This document shows positions 48,101-60,100 of a stretch of DNA of 64,000 bases, one piece after another. The position numbers were made by a program, and so were the translations under genes. The notes under the pieces were generated by a model. The model worked only from the letters and a program-made list of their open reading frames with translations, did not search any database and was not told where the DNA came from. The stretch covers positions 24,704,646 through 24,768,645 of the forward strand of contig CM019220.1 of the NCBI GenBank assembly GCA_009741485.1, read 5' to 3'. Each line of letters begins with the position of its first letter. The stretch's first letter is position 1. Origin of the DNA: Malurus cyaneus samueli. Taxonomy: Eukaryota > Chordata > Aves > Passeriformes > Maluridae.

Positions 48101-51100
48101 GCAGCAGAGTGCTGAGTACATGGGTGAGACAGGGTTTCTGGAACTTGATGGATACTTGACTTGTCTTCTGAAACCTCCTGTTGACTATCTAACACCCCTG
48201 TATTGACTAAAAACACTGTGCACCTGTTACATGATCTATCCTTGTATAATTATCTAGCCAGAATAGTTGTAGGCATGTCTACAGGCTGTTAACTGTCTGG
48301 CAATGCATATGACACAACATAGTGCAGTATTCTATTATTATTCTTGGCTCTAAACTTGCTGCAGTAGGATTCGCTGCATACTGTGCATTGAGGAAGCAGA
48401 TGTTGGAGGCTGAGGATCAGTGAGTACAGCATCTAGTCTGCAAGAGCATATTGCACTGCATCTTTGAGCTTTCCTTTATGCCATAATACTTGAGGAAAGA
48501 AAACAGCCCTTTCATTGCATTATTCTCTTTACCTGAACCATTCACACTGACTTCAATTGTCCTATGAATAATAGCCTTTAAGCTGAAACTAAATAACCTC
48601 ACTCCATACATGGTCTTACAATATCTAAGTATGTTTGGATTTAATGTTCTTCCTCCTCCCCATTCTGAAGTTGTTCTGCCCCGACACAAGGTCGTTCATG
48701 ATGTGCATGGGACAAAGCTGTAAATGACCTCACAGGAATGCAGTGAGTGCTGAACAAAGCTAGTGCATTTTTTCTGGTGATGGCAAGGAACAGAAAGATA
48801 TATTCTTTTACTCTGGATTGCGTAGGCCATGGAAGAACTCAAATGTTTTCTGGAGGATCCTGCAAATTCAAAGTTTACCTATATTCTGGGGATTTTTGTT
48901 TGTTTTTGAAAATGTAATTACATGTTTTGTTATTGTGAATAATTAAAGTTTCTGAGCACAGTTCAGAAAGAGGCCCCCTTCATTTTATCCAGCCAAGAGA
49001 CATGGTTGCAGAAAGCTAAATTTCTGTCAGTAAAGTGATTGGCATCTGTGTTTCATGACTTGTAAATGTTTATATTATTGCTGTGTTTGGTAAACAATGG
49101 AGTCTTACCATCCCTTGTGCTATGAGCTCCTAGGTTCCTAGATCTTTCTAGGAACGCTTCCTTGCTCACTGGACCTGCCCCAGACTGACACTACTTTCTG
49201 CCTGCACTTCAAGCTCTTTCCAGTCAGTGTGAAGTGACTTCAGCAGAGGTCTCAGCTTTCCTCCATGATGCAGCCTGAGCTTTGGAAGAACAGGGCAGTA
49301 AGGACCCCTTCAAGGACACAGGTCCAGTTCAGAAAGCACTGACCATTTCTCTGTGTTTCTGCCATGGTCCTTCTGTACCTGCACTGGGCTAAGCACTGGA
49401 CCCTGCTCTTTATTTATTTTCTTCATGTGCAGTCCTGTAGGGGTGTTCCCTGGCACTCCTGAGAGGATGTCACAGGAAGTGCTGAACTTCCCAAGGTCAT
49501 GGCTGACCTCTTCCGGCCTTATGCAATTCACTGCAGGTACAGCTTCCCTGCACTTAGAGCAGGGGAAGGTCATGCAACTCAAGCAAAGCTGTTTAGGAAA
49601 CCATGGCAACGCCCAGTCTGAATGCTGTTGGAATGGGAACAGATAGCCTGAAGATGCCTAGACATGCAGTACAGGACAGAGCAGATGTTGGAGGTTAGGA
49701 TTTCTCCTTTTGTTTCCCCTCTTGGGGAATTTTTTCCCATTTTGTTGCTAAGACACAGCAATGGGTGAGTGGTTACCCTAATGGCGAGGTGCTCAAGAAA
49801 GACAGAAGCAGTTGCCAAGCCCAGGGGAAAGGAGGACGCCTGGAGGCATTCTTCCTATCTGAAGGTTCTTTCTCTGTGGAGAGCAGAGATCCCTTGAGAA
49901 TCTGGGCTCAGGAAAAAGGTGTGTGTGTGGGGGCATAGCTCTCTTTCTTTTCACCCCGCCTGGCCTGGGGGGAGGGCAGTGGACCTGCTGCCTGCAGGAG
50001 AGAGCTCACCTGCTGCCACTGCAGAGCCCAGCACCCTGCAGGTTCCTGCTTGCTGCACTGTGGCTTCTGCTTCCTTGCCTTGCTGGGAGCCCTGTGATTC
50101 CAGCTGCACTGGTCGAGTTCCGTTACATCTCATCTATAGCTGCAGGATTTTGCTCGTCTCTTTGCCCAGCTTGCTGCTCCGAGGTTCCTGCTAAAGCTCC
50201 TCTTGCTATCCAGAGGGAGCACCAGGATTGGCTCCCCCTGTGAGTTTCTAAAAGAACTTTTGTCCATCTGTTTCTGCTGGCGGTGCCCACCATTGCCTTG
50301 TGAGAGAGCTGAACCAGCCAGGACCACGCCACAGCGCCCCTGCAGGTGTGGAGGAATCATTGCACCCGCCCTGCCCAGGTGTGACCGGCTGTGAGTGTAA
50401 CTGCACCACAGGGGAGGCTGTGTGACCGCCCACAGGAGGCTGGCATGGGGTTTGTGGTTTGCTTGGTTGTTACTGTCGTTGTTGTTGCTTGTTTACCTTG
50501 TTATATAAACTAGTAAAAAAATATTATTCCCTTTCCCCTCCCGTCTTTGCCTGAAAGCCGTGTGATTTCAAATTTAGAATAATCCGGAGGGAAGGAGGGG
50601 TCATATTCACTGCTCTGAGGGAGGTCCCTGCCTTTATTGGCAAACACTTGTCTTTCCAACTAAGACTGCAGACAATGACACACAGGCTGATCTTGGTCAC
50701 AAGGTATTTTATAGTGTCTTTCCTTCTTGGTGGAGAAGAAAGGTAAAAGGAGAGCAGCAGCAGTAGGAGGGCAGCCAGACAAGGCTGACCACCACTCACT
50801 GTGAAAACAGATGTCACCACCAGGCTAAAAGGAAAAATGCTTATGTAAGTGGGCCTGAGGGAGCTGAGCACACACACAAAGCACGGCTGAAAAGGGCTGC
50901 TTCTCCAGCCAAGGCGCTGACTTCCCTCACTGTCCTCTTGGCAGGTGTTCTTTATCTGTCTTTGGTATGTGGGGAGTGTTGCAGACATGAACAAGCCTGC
51001 AGCAAATAGGTAACTATTTTCTTAGCCGAGCTGTAGCCCTGAGCCCTGAGGCTGTGGCACTAGACATACCCATAGCATGACAGTATCTATCAGTTACAGG

Positions 51101-54100
51101 GAGCTTGCTCAGACATTCTGATTCAGCCTTCTTATTGAAGCATGGAACTCCTCTCAGCTGTAACAGAAGTTGTTTAGTTCATGTGAGGTGAAAATCATGT
51201 CTTCTGCCCCAATGTCTATACTTTCTCTAAAACAGGTCCTGAAAGAGTAGAGCCATAGCAGAATAAAAGGGAGGCTCTCCAGGAGCAGCCCAGGACCTTG
51301 CATCTTGAGTGTCTCATATAGACAGAAGCTGCACCTTTATCAGAACTCCGGGCAAAGTCCACAGGAACACTTATCCAAGGAATTGCACATTCCTGTTGGT
51401 GTGCTTGCGACAGTTATCAGTGTTGGGGCTTGGTGCCAGTTAGTTCCTGTGCTGACAGTACATCCACAGGAGCAGTTTTGTAGCAGGCATTTCCCTACTG
51501 CAGCTTTCGTGTTTGCATTTTTCTGGCAACATACAGTACTTCTGTCTCAGATGCTTGTGATCACATAAGCTATTCCAGAAGCTAATCTTTCATTGTGGTA
51601 CAGAAATATTTAGCTTTCTGCTCAGGAAAGAAGTATCTGGTAGGTAACCATGTAGGGAAAGCTTCTTGAGTGCTCAGAAGCCCAAAAGGCTGTGGTAAAT
51701 ACAAGCCTAATCTAAAGATGTAATTGCAAACTCTTGAGTTTCTGAAGCATTCAGACTGTGGGTCAGAGCTTGCAGGAGGCAATTGCTGGGGAACTTTCTA
51801 CCTGATGCCATTGAAGCACCAGAAACCAGACCTTGAATGGAAAGCCAAGGGAGTAACAATGTGTCTTCTGTCACACTGCAGAATAGTATTTCAGAATAGT
51901 GTTGGTGCTCAGGGGGATTTTTTTATTCCCCTTGCCCTGCAAACTGAATAGCTTTGTCTATTCCAAAGTATGAGTTTATGGTTTGGCTTTTGTACAGGAG
52001 GTGAAATCATTTAATTCAATAAGCCTCAGTCAGCACTGGTGTTTGGCAGACCTTTTGGTGAGCAAATTCAGCTTGCTAACCTGGTAGGAAATACTTACCT
52101 GTATGCTGACCTTCCTTTTGGCTTGTGCTTCCTTTTGCTGAAACAGCTTGTGAGCAAATAGGTAGCCATGAGGCTAAGCTGGATTATGGCAAGGTCACGC
52201 ATGGTCATTATCTTTGCTATAGGTACGTTAGTGAAGGACTATCACTGCATTTGTAACCTATTATAAGATATTTGTATATGATCAGAACAATGATTTATTG
52301 AAATGGTTGAAGCAACTAGCAGTAAGGAGCTTCCCTAGAGATTTCAGAAGCAGATAGTCTTATTTTGTGTAACTTAAGATGGAAATAATGAACTTGCTGA
52401 AGCCATCAGCTCTCTAAGTGTTCACAAAACCATTACATCAAGGCTTGACAAAAAGTTTTGTACTCGGATTATTTTTGTGACAGATGTGACAACATTTCCT
52501 AAAGCCCATATACCTTTAGTGGGTTGCCCTTTATGTTTATCTTGGGGTGGTTTTATGATAATACTATATTCCTCTGTTGTCTGCTTTGTGCCCAGAATTG
52601 GGTCCTGTAGCTGTAAGCTGGGTCCAGGGGGAGGGGTGGGAGCCAAGGAAACTCTGATGCCAGTTTTCTTTCCCAAGGACTCTCTTCCCTAGTGTGCTCA
52701 GTTTGCATGGTGGAGTGGTTACCCTGACACATTCTAGCTTGCTTCTTGTTAGCTGTGGCAAGAGGCTTTTTCCCTGAACTGCAGCAGAAAGCTCTGACTG
52801 CATCTGTGTTTTCTTCTGGAGCTGTTTGGCTTAGCTTTGGGTCTGAGAACCAGACCATCGGTGGGGAAGCTGTGGGACTGGTGGGGAGGCTGTGGGGACA
52901 CCACATCCTGGCTCTGGACCTCGGGAGAAGCTGAGCCAGCTGAAGAACTCTAAATCCGCCAGCTTACTCTGCAACAAGGAGGTTAAATATCTAACCATTA
53001 TTCATTATTTTCACGTGCCCTGTGGGTACTTTGTTTAATAAACAGTTTTTTCACTTTCATCCAAAATATTAATTTTGTATCGGTGGGGGAGGGAGTGCCG
53101 AACCCCTTGTCCTATGGAAGCAGTGGCACCCTTTTGCTTTACAGGAAACATTCATTCCCCAGTGTTTTTTCCTAGAATTGTCTCTAACCTGACACAATGT
53201 TACACTAAACTGAAGGAGAATGTGTGTTTTAGAAGCACAACCAGCACAGCTCCACAAATACAGGCTCCCCTAGCTCCTGGGCCTTCCAACAGTATTACTG
53301 ACCTTACCCAGCACAGCTGTAAGCCTGGCTTGATGTCAGCACTTACTAACATACAGATGATACTTGCTTTATGTCTCTTTGCTGAAAATATATTGTGTGG
53401 CCCATTCATTTCTTAGTCAAGTATGTCCATATGTCTGGTGAGCTTTAGTTACAGTCTGTATTTTTCAGAAAAAATATGATAAAATGTGCTTTAGTTGTAT
53501 AATTAGACGTTACAGGTTTTTAAAAGAGAATGTTCTATGTTCTGGAAGACATGTGCGGAAATAGATAGAGTATTTTTTTTTTCTTTTTTCTTTCTTTTAG
53601 TCTTTTGAAAGAGTTTTAGTAGAAAACAAGCTGCATGGCCTTTCTCCAGCTCTCTCTGAAGCCATCCAGAGCATTTCTCGCTGGGAACTTGTCCAAGCAG
53701 CACTCCCTCATGTGCTGCACTGCACTGCAACATTGCTCTCCAACCGGAACAAGCTAGGTTAGTGCTCGTGTGAGATTGTTTTTCATTACTGAAGTTGTCA
53801 GTTAAAACATGTGAGATCAATGCTCAGAGGGCCAACATATTCTAAATCCTTAGAATACCAGTTAGTTTCTTCTGGGGATTGTCTTTCTTGAGGATTGTCA
53901 TTCTTCTTTGTAGAACAACAACCTGTGAAAGCTTCCCCAGTAAAGTTAGTGGTCTGATGAGCTAAAGAGTCAGAGTAGTTCAATAATATTTTGCTAGCTA
54001 TTTCCCAGAAGTAATGGAACTTACTTTATCACCCAGCAGGCATGAGTTCCTTGAAGGAATACTTATTTCTTTCAAGGCATGCTGCAGTGGTTGGTTGCAG

Positions 54101-57100
54101 CAGGTGCTTTACTATCTTCAGCTGGGTCTGTTGCAGCAGGTGCTTTAATATCTTCAGTTGGGTTGGTTGCAGCAGGTGCTTTAATAGCTTCAGCTGGGTT
54201 TTTCTTTTTTTTTTTTTTTTTTTTTGATTCAAACCTGCATGTGACTCTTACAGATAGTCAATCAGACAATAAAGAGAGAGGCAGGTGAAAATCCAACTTA
54301 TTTCACTATTTTTTTACTGATTTAATCAGTGGTTTCATCAGGAATTTGCTTCCTGAGACATGCCAGTAGGGAACATTAACAAGACACAGCTTGAGCACCT
54401 TGCAGTGCTCACTGGCATTTTGTCTTACTCAACAAAGTCAAACAGACAAGACTGTTGAGTTGGTTCCTTTTGGGACCACTCTATGTCCATGCTGCTGCAC
54501 AGCTAACATTACAGAGACTGAGCTCCAAATTTTGTGGAATAAATGGAGTCTTCTGATTTAGGTGGTTTTAAACATAATGAGACAGAAATCTGATGCTTTT
54601 AAGTGTAGGATTTTAATTTTCAAATAATTATTGAGGCATCGGATGTCCAGCCTCCAGTGCAACTCTGGAACAATCTCAACAGTATCATTAACAGAAACCC
54701 TGTGAGATTTTGTGATGCATTTTTCCATGCAGGACATCAGGATAAGCTTGGAGTAGCTGAAACAAAGCTTCTTCACACTCTTCACTGGATGCTGCTGGAG
54801 GCTCCTCAGGACTGCAGCAATGACCGATTTGGAGGAGACAGAGGCTCCAGCTGGGGAGGGAGCAGTGCCTTTATCCACCAGGCTGAAAATCAAGGATCAC
54901 CAGGACATCCCCAGCCCAGCGCCATAACTGATGAGGAGGAGAATAACAGAAGGAAGTTCTTCCAGAATTCCATGGCCACAGTAGAGCTATTTGTGTTCCT
55001 TTTTGCTCCCCTCGTCCACAGGATTAAGGTAAGTGGTGCACTGATTGGGTGTGCTTCTGGAGACAGCTCTGGGGGGGAAAGGAATGATTCTGCCTTTGTG
55101 ATTGTTATTCAATTCAGTGTACACTGCACAGTGGGGTACCACTGCAAATGTTTTCCCAAGCTGCCAGAATACTGCTGCCATTGGGAAGAAATCCTTCTAG
55201 TGATGTGAACCATCACTGCAGCATCAGATGGGCACAAATAAAATAAATCCAAAGTCAGCTATTTTTAGCCTTTGGGAATGTCAAAGGTCTGTGGTCCTGG
55301 TGAAGTCTCTTGGGTCCTGAGGACGTCAGAAAGGGTTGTGAACATTAGCTTGCTCCAGTGATTCAAGCATTGCTCACAAAAGCATTGCTGATTTTCAGGG
55401 ATTCCACCATAGGGCTGCCACTGGGATTTGTTGTTGTCGCTACTAATTACCTTAATTTTAATTCCCAGGGCATTTTTATAAGCATGGCAGTGGTGAAGGC
55501 AATGGAGCATTCATTTGTTCTGAAGTGTGAAGCAGGCTTCAGGCCTCCTGTTACTGGTGTTCTTCTGTTAATTTTATGCTGACTGCATCAGCTTTGCATA
55601 GTGATGTGATGAAAAGACATTTTCTGCATGCTCTGACTCTTGCCTCTGGGAGGATGCCATTTAGCCTTTATGCTTCCAGCTAGGTCTCAGAAATGAGTAG
55701 GTCCTTGAAAAAGGACTATAAAGTCCTGAAATGATAGGGCTGTTATCTGTTCTAATCCTACCTTCTATGCTGCAAGTTGAAGAAGATAAGGAGCAGGAGA
55801 TAAAGGATATTTTGATTAAGACAGGTAAAAGCAAGACTGGAGATCTCGATTCTTTCTCTATTTCTGCTACTGTGTTGTTCAGTATTGTTGAATTTATTTA
55901 GCCCTAATTTTTCATAATTGTTTACTAGTTCTGTAAGCTACTGGGACAGGAAGAAATATTGAATTCTTCCCAGTGTGACACAAAAAATGTAGGCTCCCCT
56001 TTGAATAAATGAAATTAAACTGGTGGTAGACCTTGGCTATTAGAGATTGGAGTTCCAATTTTTTATATTAATCTTTCTGGCATGTTGTTTACAAGATGGG
56101 ATTAATAACAGTATCTCAGGTTTATCTTGAAAATCTCGGAGATCTCTGGAATACTGTGGTAACGAATACTGAAAAGCCCATTAAAACATGCACATTTCTG
56201 TCATCAAAACAAAGTTCAGGAAAGGAGGTAAATGAGGCATGTAACTGGTTCACTAAGGGAGCTTTGTCCTCTCTGTCTCATAAATCTCAGGGGCAGGACA
56301 CTGCCTGATCAGATAGCCAGAGCAACGCACGGGCTCAAGGAAGGTGACGTGTTTCCACAGACAGATCTAAGCTATATCCCTTTCTTCTGGGAGGATTTGT
56401 GTCTTGAGCAGTGTGTTTTTAAATCAGGCTTTGGGGGATGTATTTAATCCTGTAACTTCACAACTGTAGGTAAAAGTTTGGCACATCAACACAAGCTAGC
56501 AGAGCAAAGTGAAAATGCAACATTACTGCTGCCAGGTCTAAAAGCCTTGCAAGCTACTCATTAGTAAAAATAGTATCTAAAACTAAGCTTAGCTTAAGCC
56601 AAGCTTGTGCGTTCATTGTGATGAGAGAGCGCTAAGAGCAGGTAGGGAATAGAAGGGCTGGAGAGCTACAAGCCGTCAGTTCCTGCCATTCTTTTAGCTG
56701 TCCCTGCATCATCCTTTCCAACCACTGAGCCACCTGGGGATATGTCAATAGCAGAGTGTTGTGCCTCTATAATTGTGCCACCAACATTGATGTTACCATG
56801 TTTGTTTCCTTATGGGGTAACTGGAGCTCTACCAACATATATGTCTCTAATGTAGATCTAACTTTAGGTCAAGTGCATACCTGCGCCTTGATCCTGCTAA
56901 GATTTACTTGTGTACTAAGTTATATTATTTCAGCTGCTTGCATATATAAAAACAGCGACGGCACAAGTGTGAGTGGTACCACAGTCTCTGTATTGACATA
57001 GCTCAGGTACAAGCAATGCTAATGATAGCAACAGTAATGTATACCACTACTTGATAGTAATCTGTTACATGTTTCCTCAGTTTCTGGGTAATGTTTTAGT

Positions 57101-60100
57101 ACTTAGTATTCTTATTCTTTTGGGGAAGAAGTTCAAGTCTCGGAGTGTAAATCCTAAAGTTGAGCTTGAATACTAAACATGAAGTGGCTCTGTATAGTTA
57201 AAAGGGATAATTTCTGACATGAATGGCCTCTAAAAGAAAAGCTTAATGTTGTGGGGAAAACAGCGTTCATTAACTAGAATAGAAATTTCATTTGTAAAAA
57301 ATCCCTTATAGCTTTTTAAACTGAAATTTCCCCATGAATTTTTACTACCCATAGTTGACATGCGTTGGGCTTGCTGAGTATTGTCAGAAGCCCTTGAAAT
57401 AACTTATACTGACCAGAGAACTACATATGGTATCACTTATGTCCTATAAAATCTGTGCTTTGGAGAAATGACAGTCTTCACAGATTGGAAACAACATTCT
57501 GTTTTTCTTTTTAGGAGTCCGACCTGACGTTCCGGTTGGCTAGTGGCCTTGTTATTTGGCAGCCGATGTGGGAACACAGGCAGCCTGAAGTTTCTGCCTT
57601 CAATGCTCTTATAAAACCGATCAGGAATATTGTTACAGGTCTGTGACTTTGCTGTGGTAATGTATCTCCTGAGATCTGGGAAACCTTTATCTTTGTTTGC
57701 CTTGCGTTTTTTGGCCATTTTATATGGAGGAATATGTTGGTCCTGCAGGAGCAGGTCAAACCTTAGAGTAGTTTAAGGTTGTTTCTTTTCAGAGTCAATT
57801 GACATTTGCATAAAAATTAAATGGGAGATGGGAGAGCCATCACAAATAGGAAATTAGTAACCTTTTAGTAGAGTTATCTCTTCTGTCAACCACATACAGT
57901 TTCTGGTAGCCTTATCTTCCTTAGTTGATAAGAAAGGTAAAGACAGTCCTGAAGAAGGACTCATGGAAGCCTGACATGAGTGAGGATGTCATTTCCAAAT
58001 TGGCACTGGACAAGAATGAACAGTGACGAGCACGCAGGTGGTTCTTCTGCAATATAAAGTTTTATTTCCAACATGTTATGAAATCAAAAATGGTACTTTA
58101 AAGGGAGTCCAAAGATGGTCTTGGTTGTAAATTCACTTATGCGTGCTGGAAAGGATTACTCTTTCCTTGTGCTTCAGCCATAGTGAGACTGGAGTTGGGT
58201 GCTTAGGCTTCCAAGGCTTTGGCTTCCAAGTCTTTTTTGCCTGCCATAGTCCTAAAAACACTTTTTTACTGTTATGTTTCAGACAGTAGTTTTTTATAAT
58301 TCCTGCAAGTTGGTGAATTGAAAAGTGAGTGGAGTACACTGCTCTAGCATTCCTTCCTGTTCTCAAAAGCATGGAACTCTAATTTTCAGCAAAGCAAAAA
58401 TTTAATTCACTAAATTAGATTTTTCTGATAACAGGTCATTTGGGATGTCATATTTTTTTGAAAATAATTTGTAGACCTATGGGACAGTCCAGAATTGAAA
58501 AGAATCAAGTCTTCCAAATGATTTAAATCAGTCATTGACATCTTGCTCTTTTATCCCTCTTCTTCTACATCTAGAATAAAAATGTAATATTTCAGAGCTG
58601 GAACTAAAAAAGGAGATTAGTCCTAAGTTTTCTTTGACTTTTGGAATGTTTTCTACATTTGGAATGTGTTTCTGTGGTCTGTGTGTGTGGTCAGAAAATC
58701 CCTAAAAATTATTTAAGAAGTAAAGTCTGAAAGGGAAATGCTCCATTATGTTTTGAAAGTGTTTTCAGCATGAGAGAAATACTAACTGGAGAGAGGTCCT
58801 TTATGTCTAGGAAGATGCTGCTATAGTGGCATCATTTTAGACTAGGACAAAAAGTCAAATTTACTTAAATTGTCCTTCAAACAACAAATTGAAAAAATCG
58901 AATGAAGAAGCTTTGCAATGTTTTGTTTGTAGTCAGTCTGATCCAAAGTCGCATCTCCATGGGTTTCAATGGGATGTCAAGACTTGTCATCCTAGTCTGT
59001 GTAATGCCCTTGTTTTTCTACAGTATTATTGATCAAACTTTACCTGTGATATCTGAGTGTTTCCCGTGCTGAAAGCATTTGGCAAATTGTAAATCACAAT
59101 GCACTCTGAGTGATGTAACCTAAAAAATGTACCTGAATATATGTATAAATATGATGAAGGACTCCAAAATAAAAAGCACTAGTCCGCCTGGGAAAACTCA
59201 ATTGATGGCAAAAGGGTTTAGGATAAAATTTACATTCAAATTTAATTTTTAATTTTAAAGAAATAGAGATTTTCAGCAGATAATGTTGTTGACAACACAA
59301 TGGAAAGAACTCCAAAAACTAAACCAGTCCTTTTTTCTTTTTATGGCTGTGACTATTGCCTAGAAGTGTGCAGCAGATAGATGCTGGGTTTGTTTTCTGA
59401 TTTATCCTTATATTATGATACTTTATAACAAGTACATTATAATGTAAGATGTGTTTCCTGAAATGTCCTCTTTTGACTTCTTTTCTCAGCCAAGAGAAGT
59501 TCTCCCACCAACAATCAGTGTGTGACTTGTGAATCCCCCAATCTGGACAGAGGACGTACGGAGGTAAATTCTATTCTAAGGTTTGACCAGCTTGAATAAG
59601 TTGCTGAAGGAGAGGGGAATTATATTAGAACAAAACTTTAGCTCCCACCCTAAAGTATTCCAACTCCAGAAATTACAGTTATTCACAGTTCTTCACAGCT
59701 AAGGATCGCAGCCTTGTTTGCAGTGGAACCAAAGGGTTTGGGGTATAGATATCCGGATCTCCTGGGCCTTATCCTGTCTTACAGGAGAGAAGACTGATGT
59801 TGTGTATGGCAGGAGGGTTGGAGCTTGATTTTAAGGCCCCCTTCTAAAATTCTCCAAATTTATATTTTCTCCTGGGCAAGAACCTTTGCCTGTACAGTGC
59901 CTTTTGTATTGGGAAGCTCCAGGCTTGATCAGTTTTTCCATTGTATTATGGTGTAAGTAGCAGTCATGTCTAAGCTCAAATTGCAGTTATAAAACCAATA
60001 TGGAAGAAATATATATGTTTATAGACCTATTTTCTTTTTACAACTATCCAAAGGGACTGCAGGTGGTCTGTGAGACACCACAGCCGGATTCTGTACCTCC

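Larger units (their letters stand above)
46502..53600 (+). other. UNC80 intron 2, 7.1 kb, with two LTR relics
   Basis: Contains two probable solo LTRs (about 49905-50672 and 52690-53196). The rest (46502-49900 and 50680-52680) shows no exon in UNC80 phase and no other repeat I recognise. Confidence 0.8.
53758..54732 (+). other. UNC80 intron 3
   Basis: 975 nt. Holds the 36-bp minisatellite and T tract at 54094-54225; otherwise nothing recognised. Confidence 0.8.

Noticed and set aside
50524..50994. 156-codon minus-strand open frame over an LTR
   Set aside because: It begins in unique sequence and reads backward through the LTR end with no retroviral or host domain.
54094..54201. Regular 36-bp repeats, a CRISPR-like period
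   Set aside because: Units are directly adjacent without spacers, in a vertebrate intron. This is a minisatellite.
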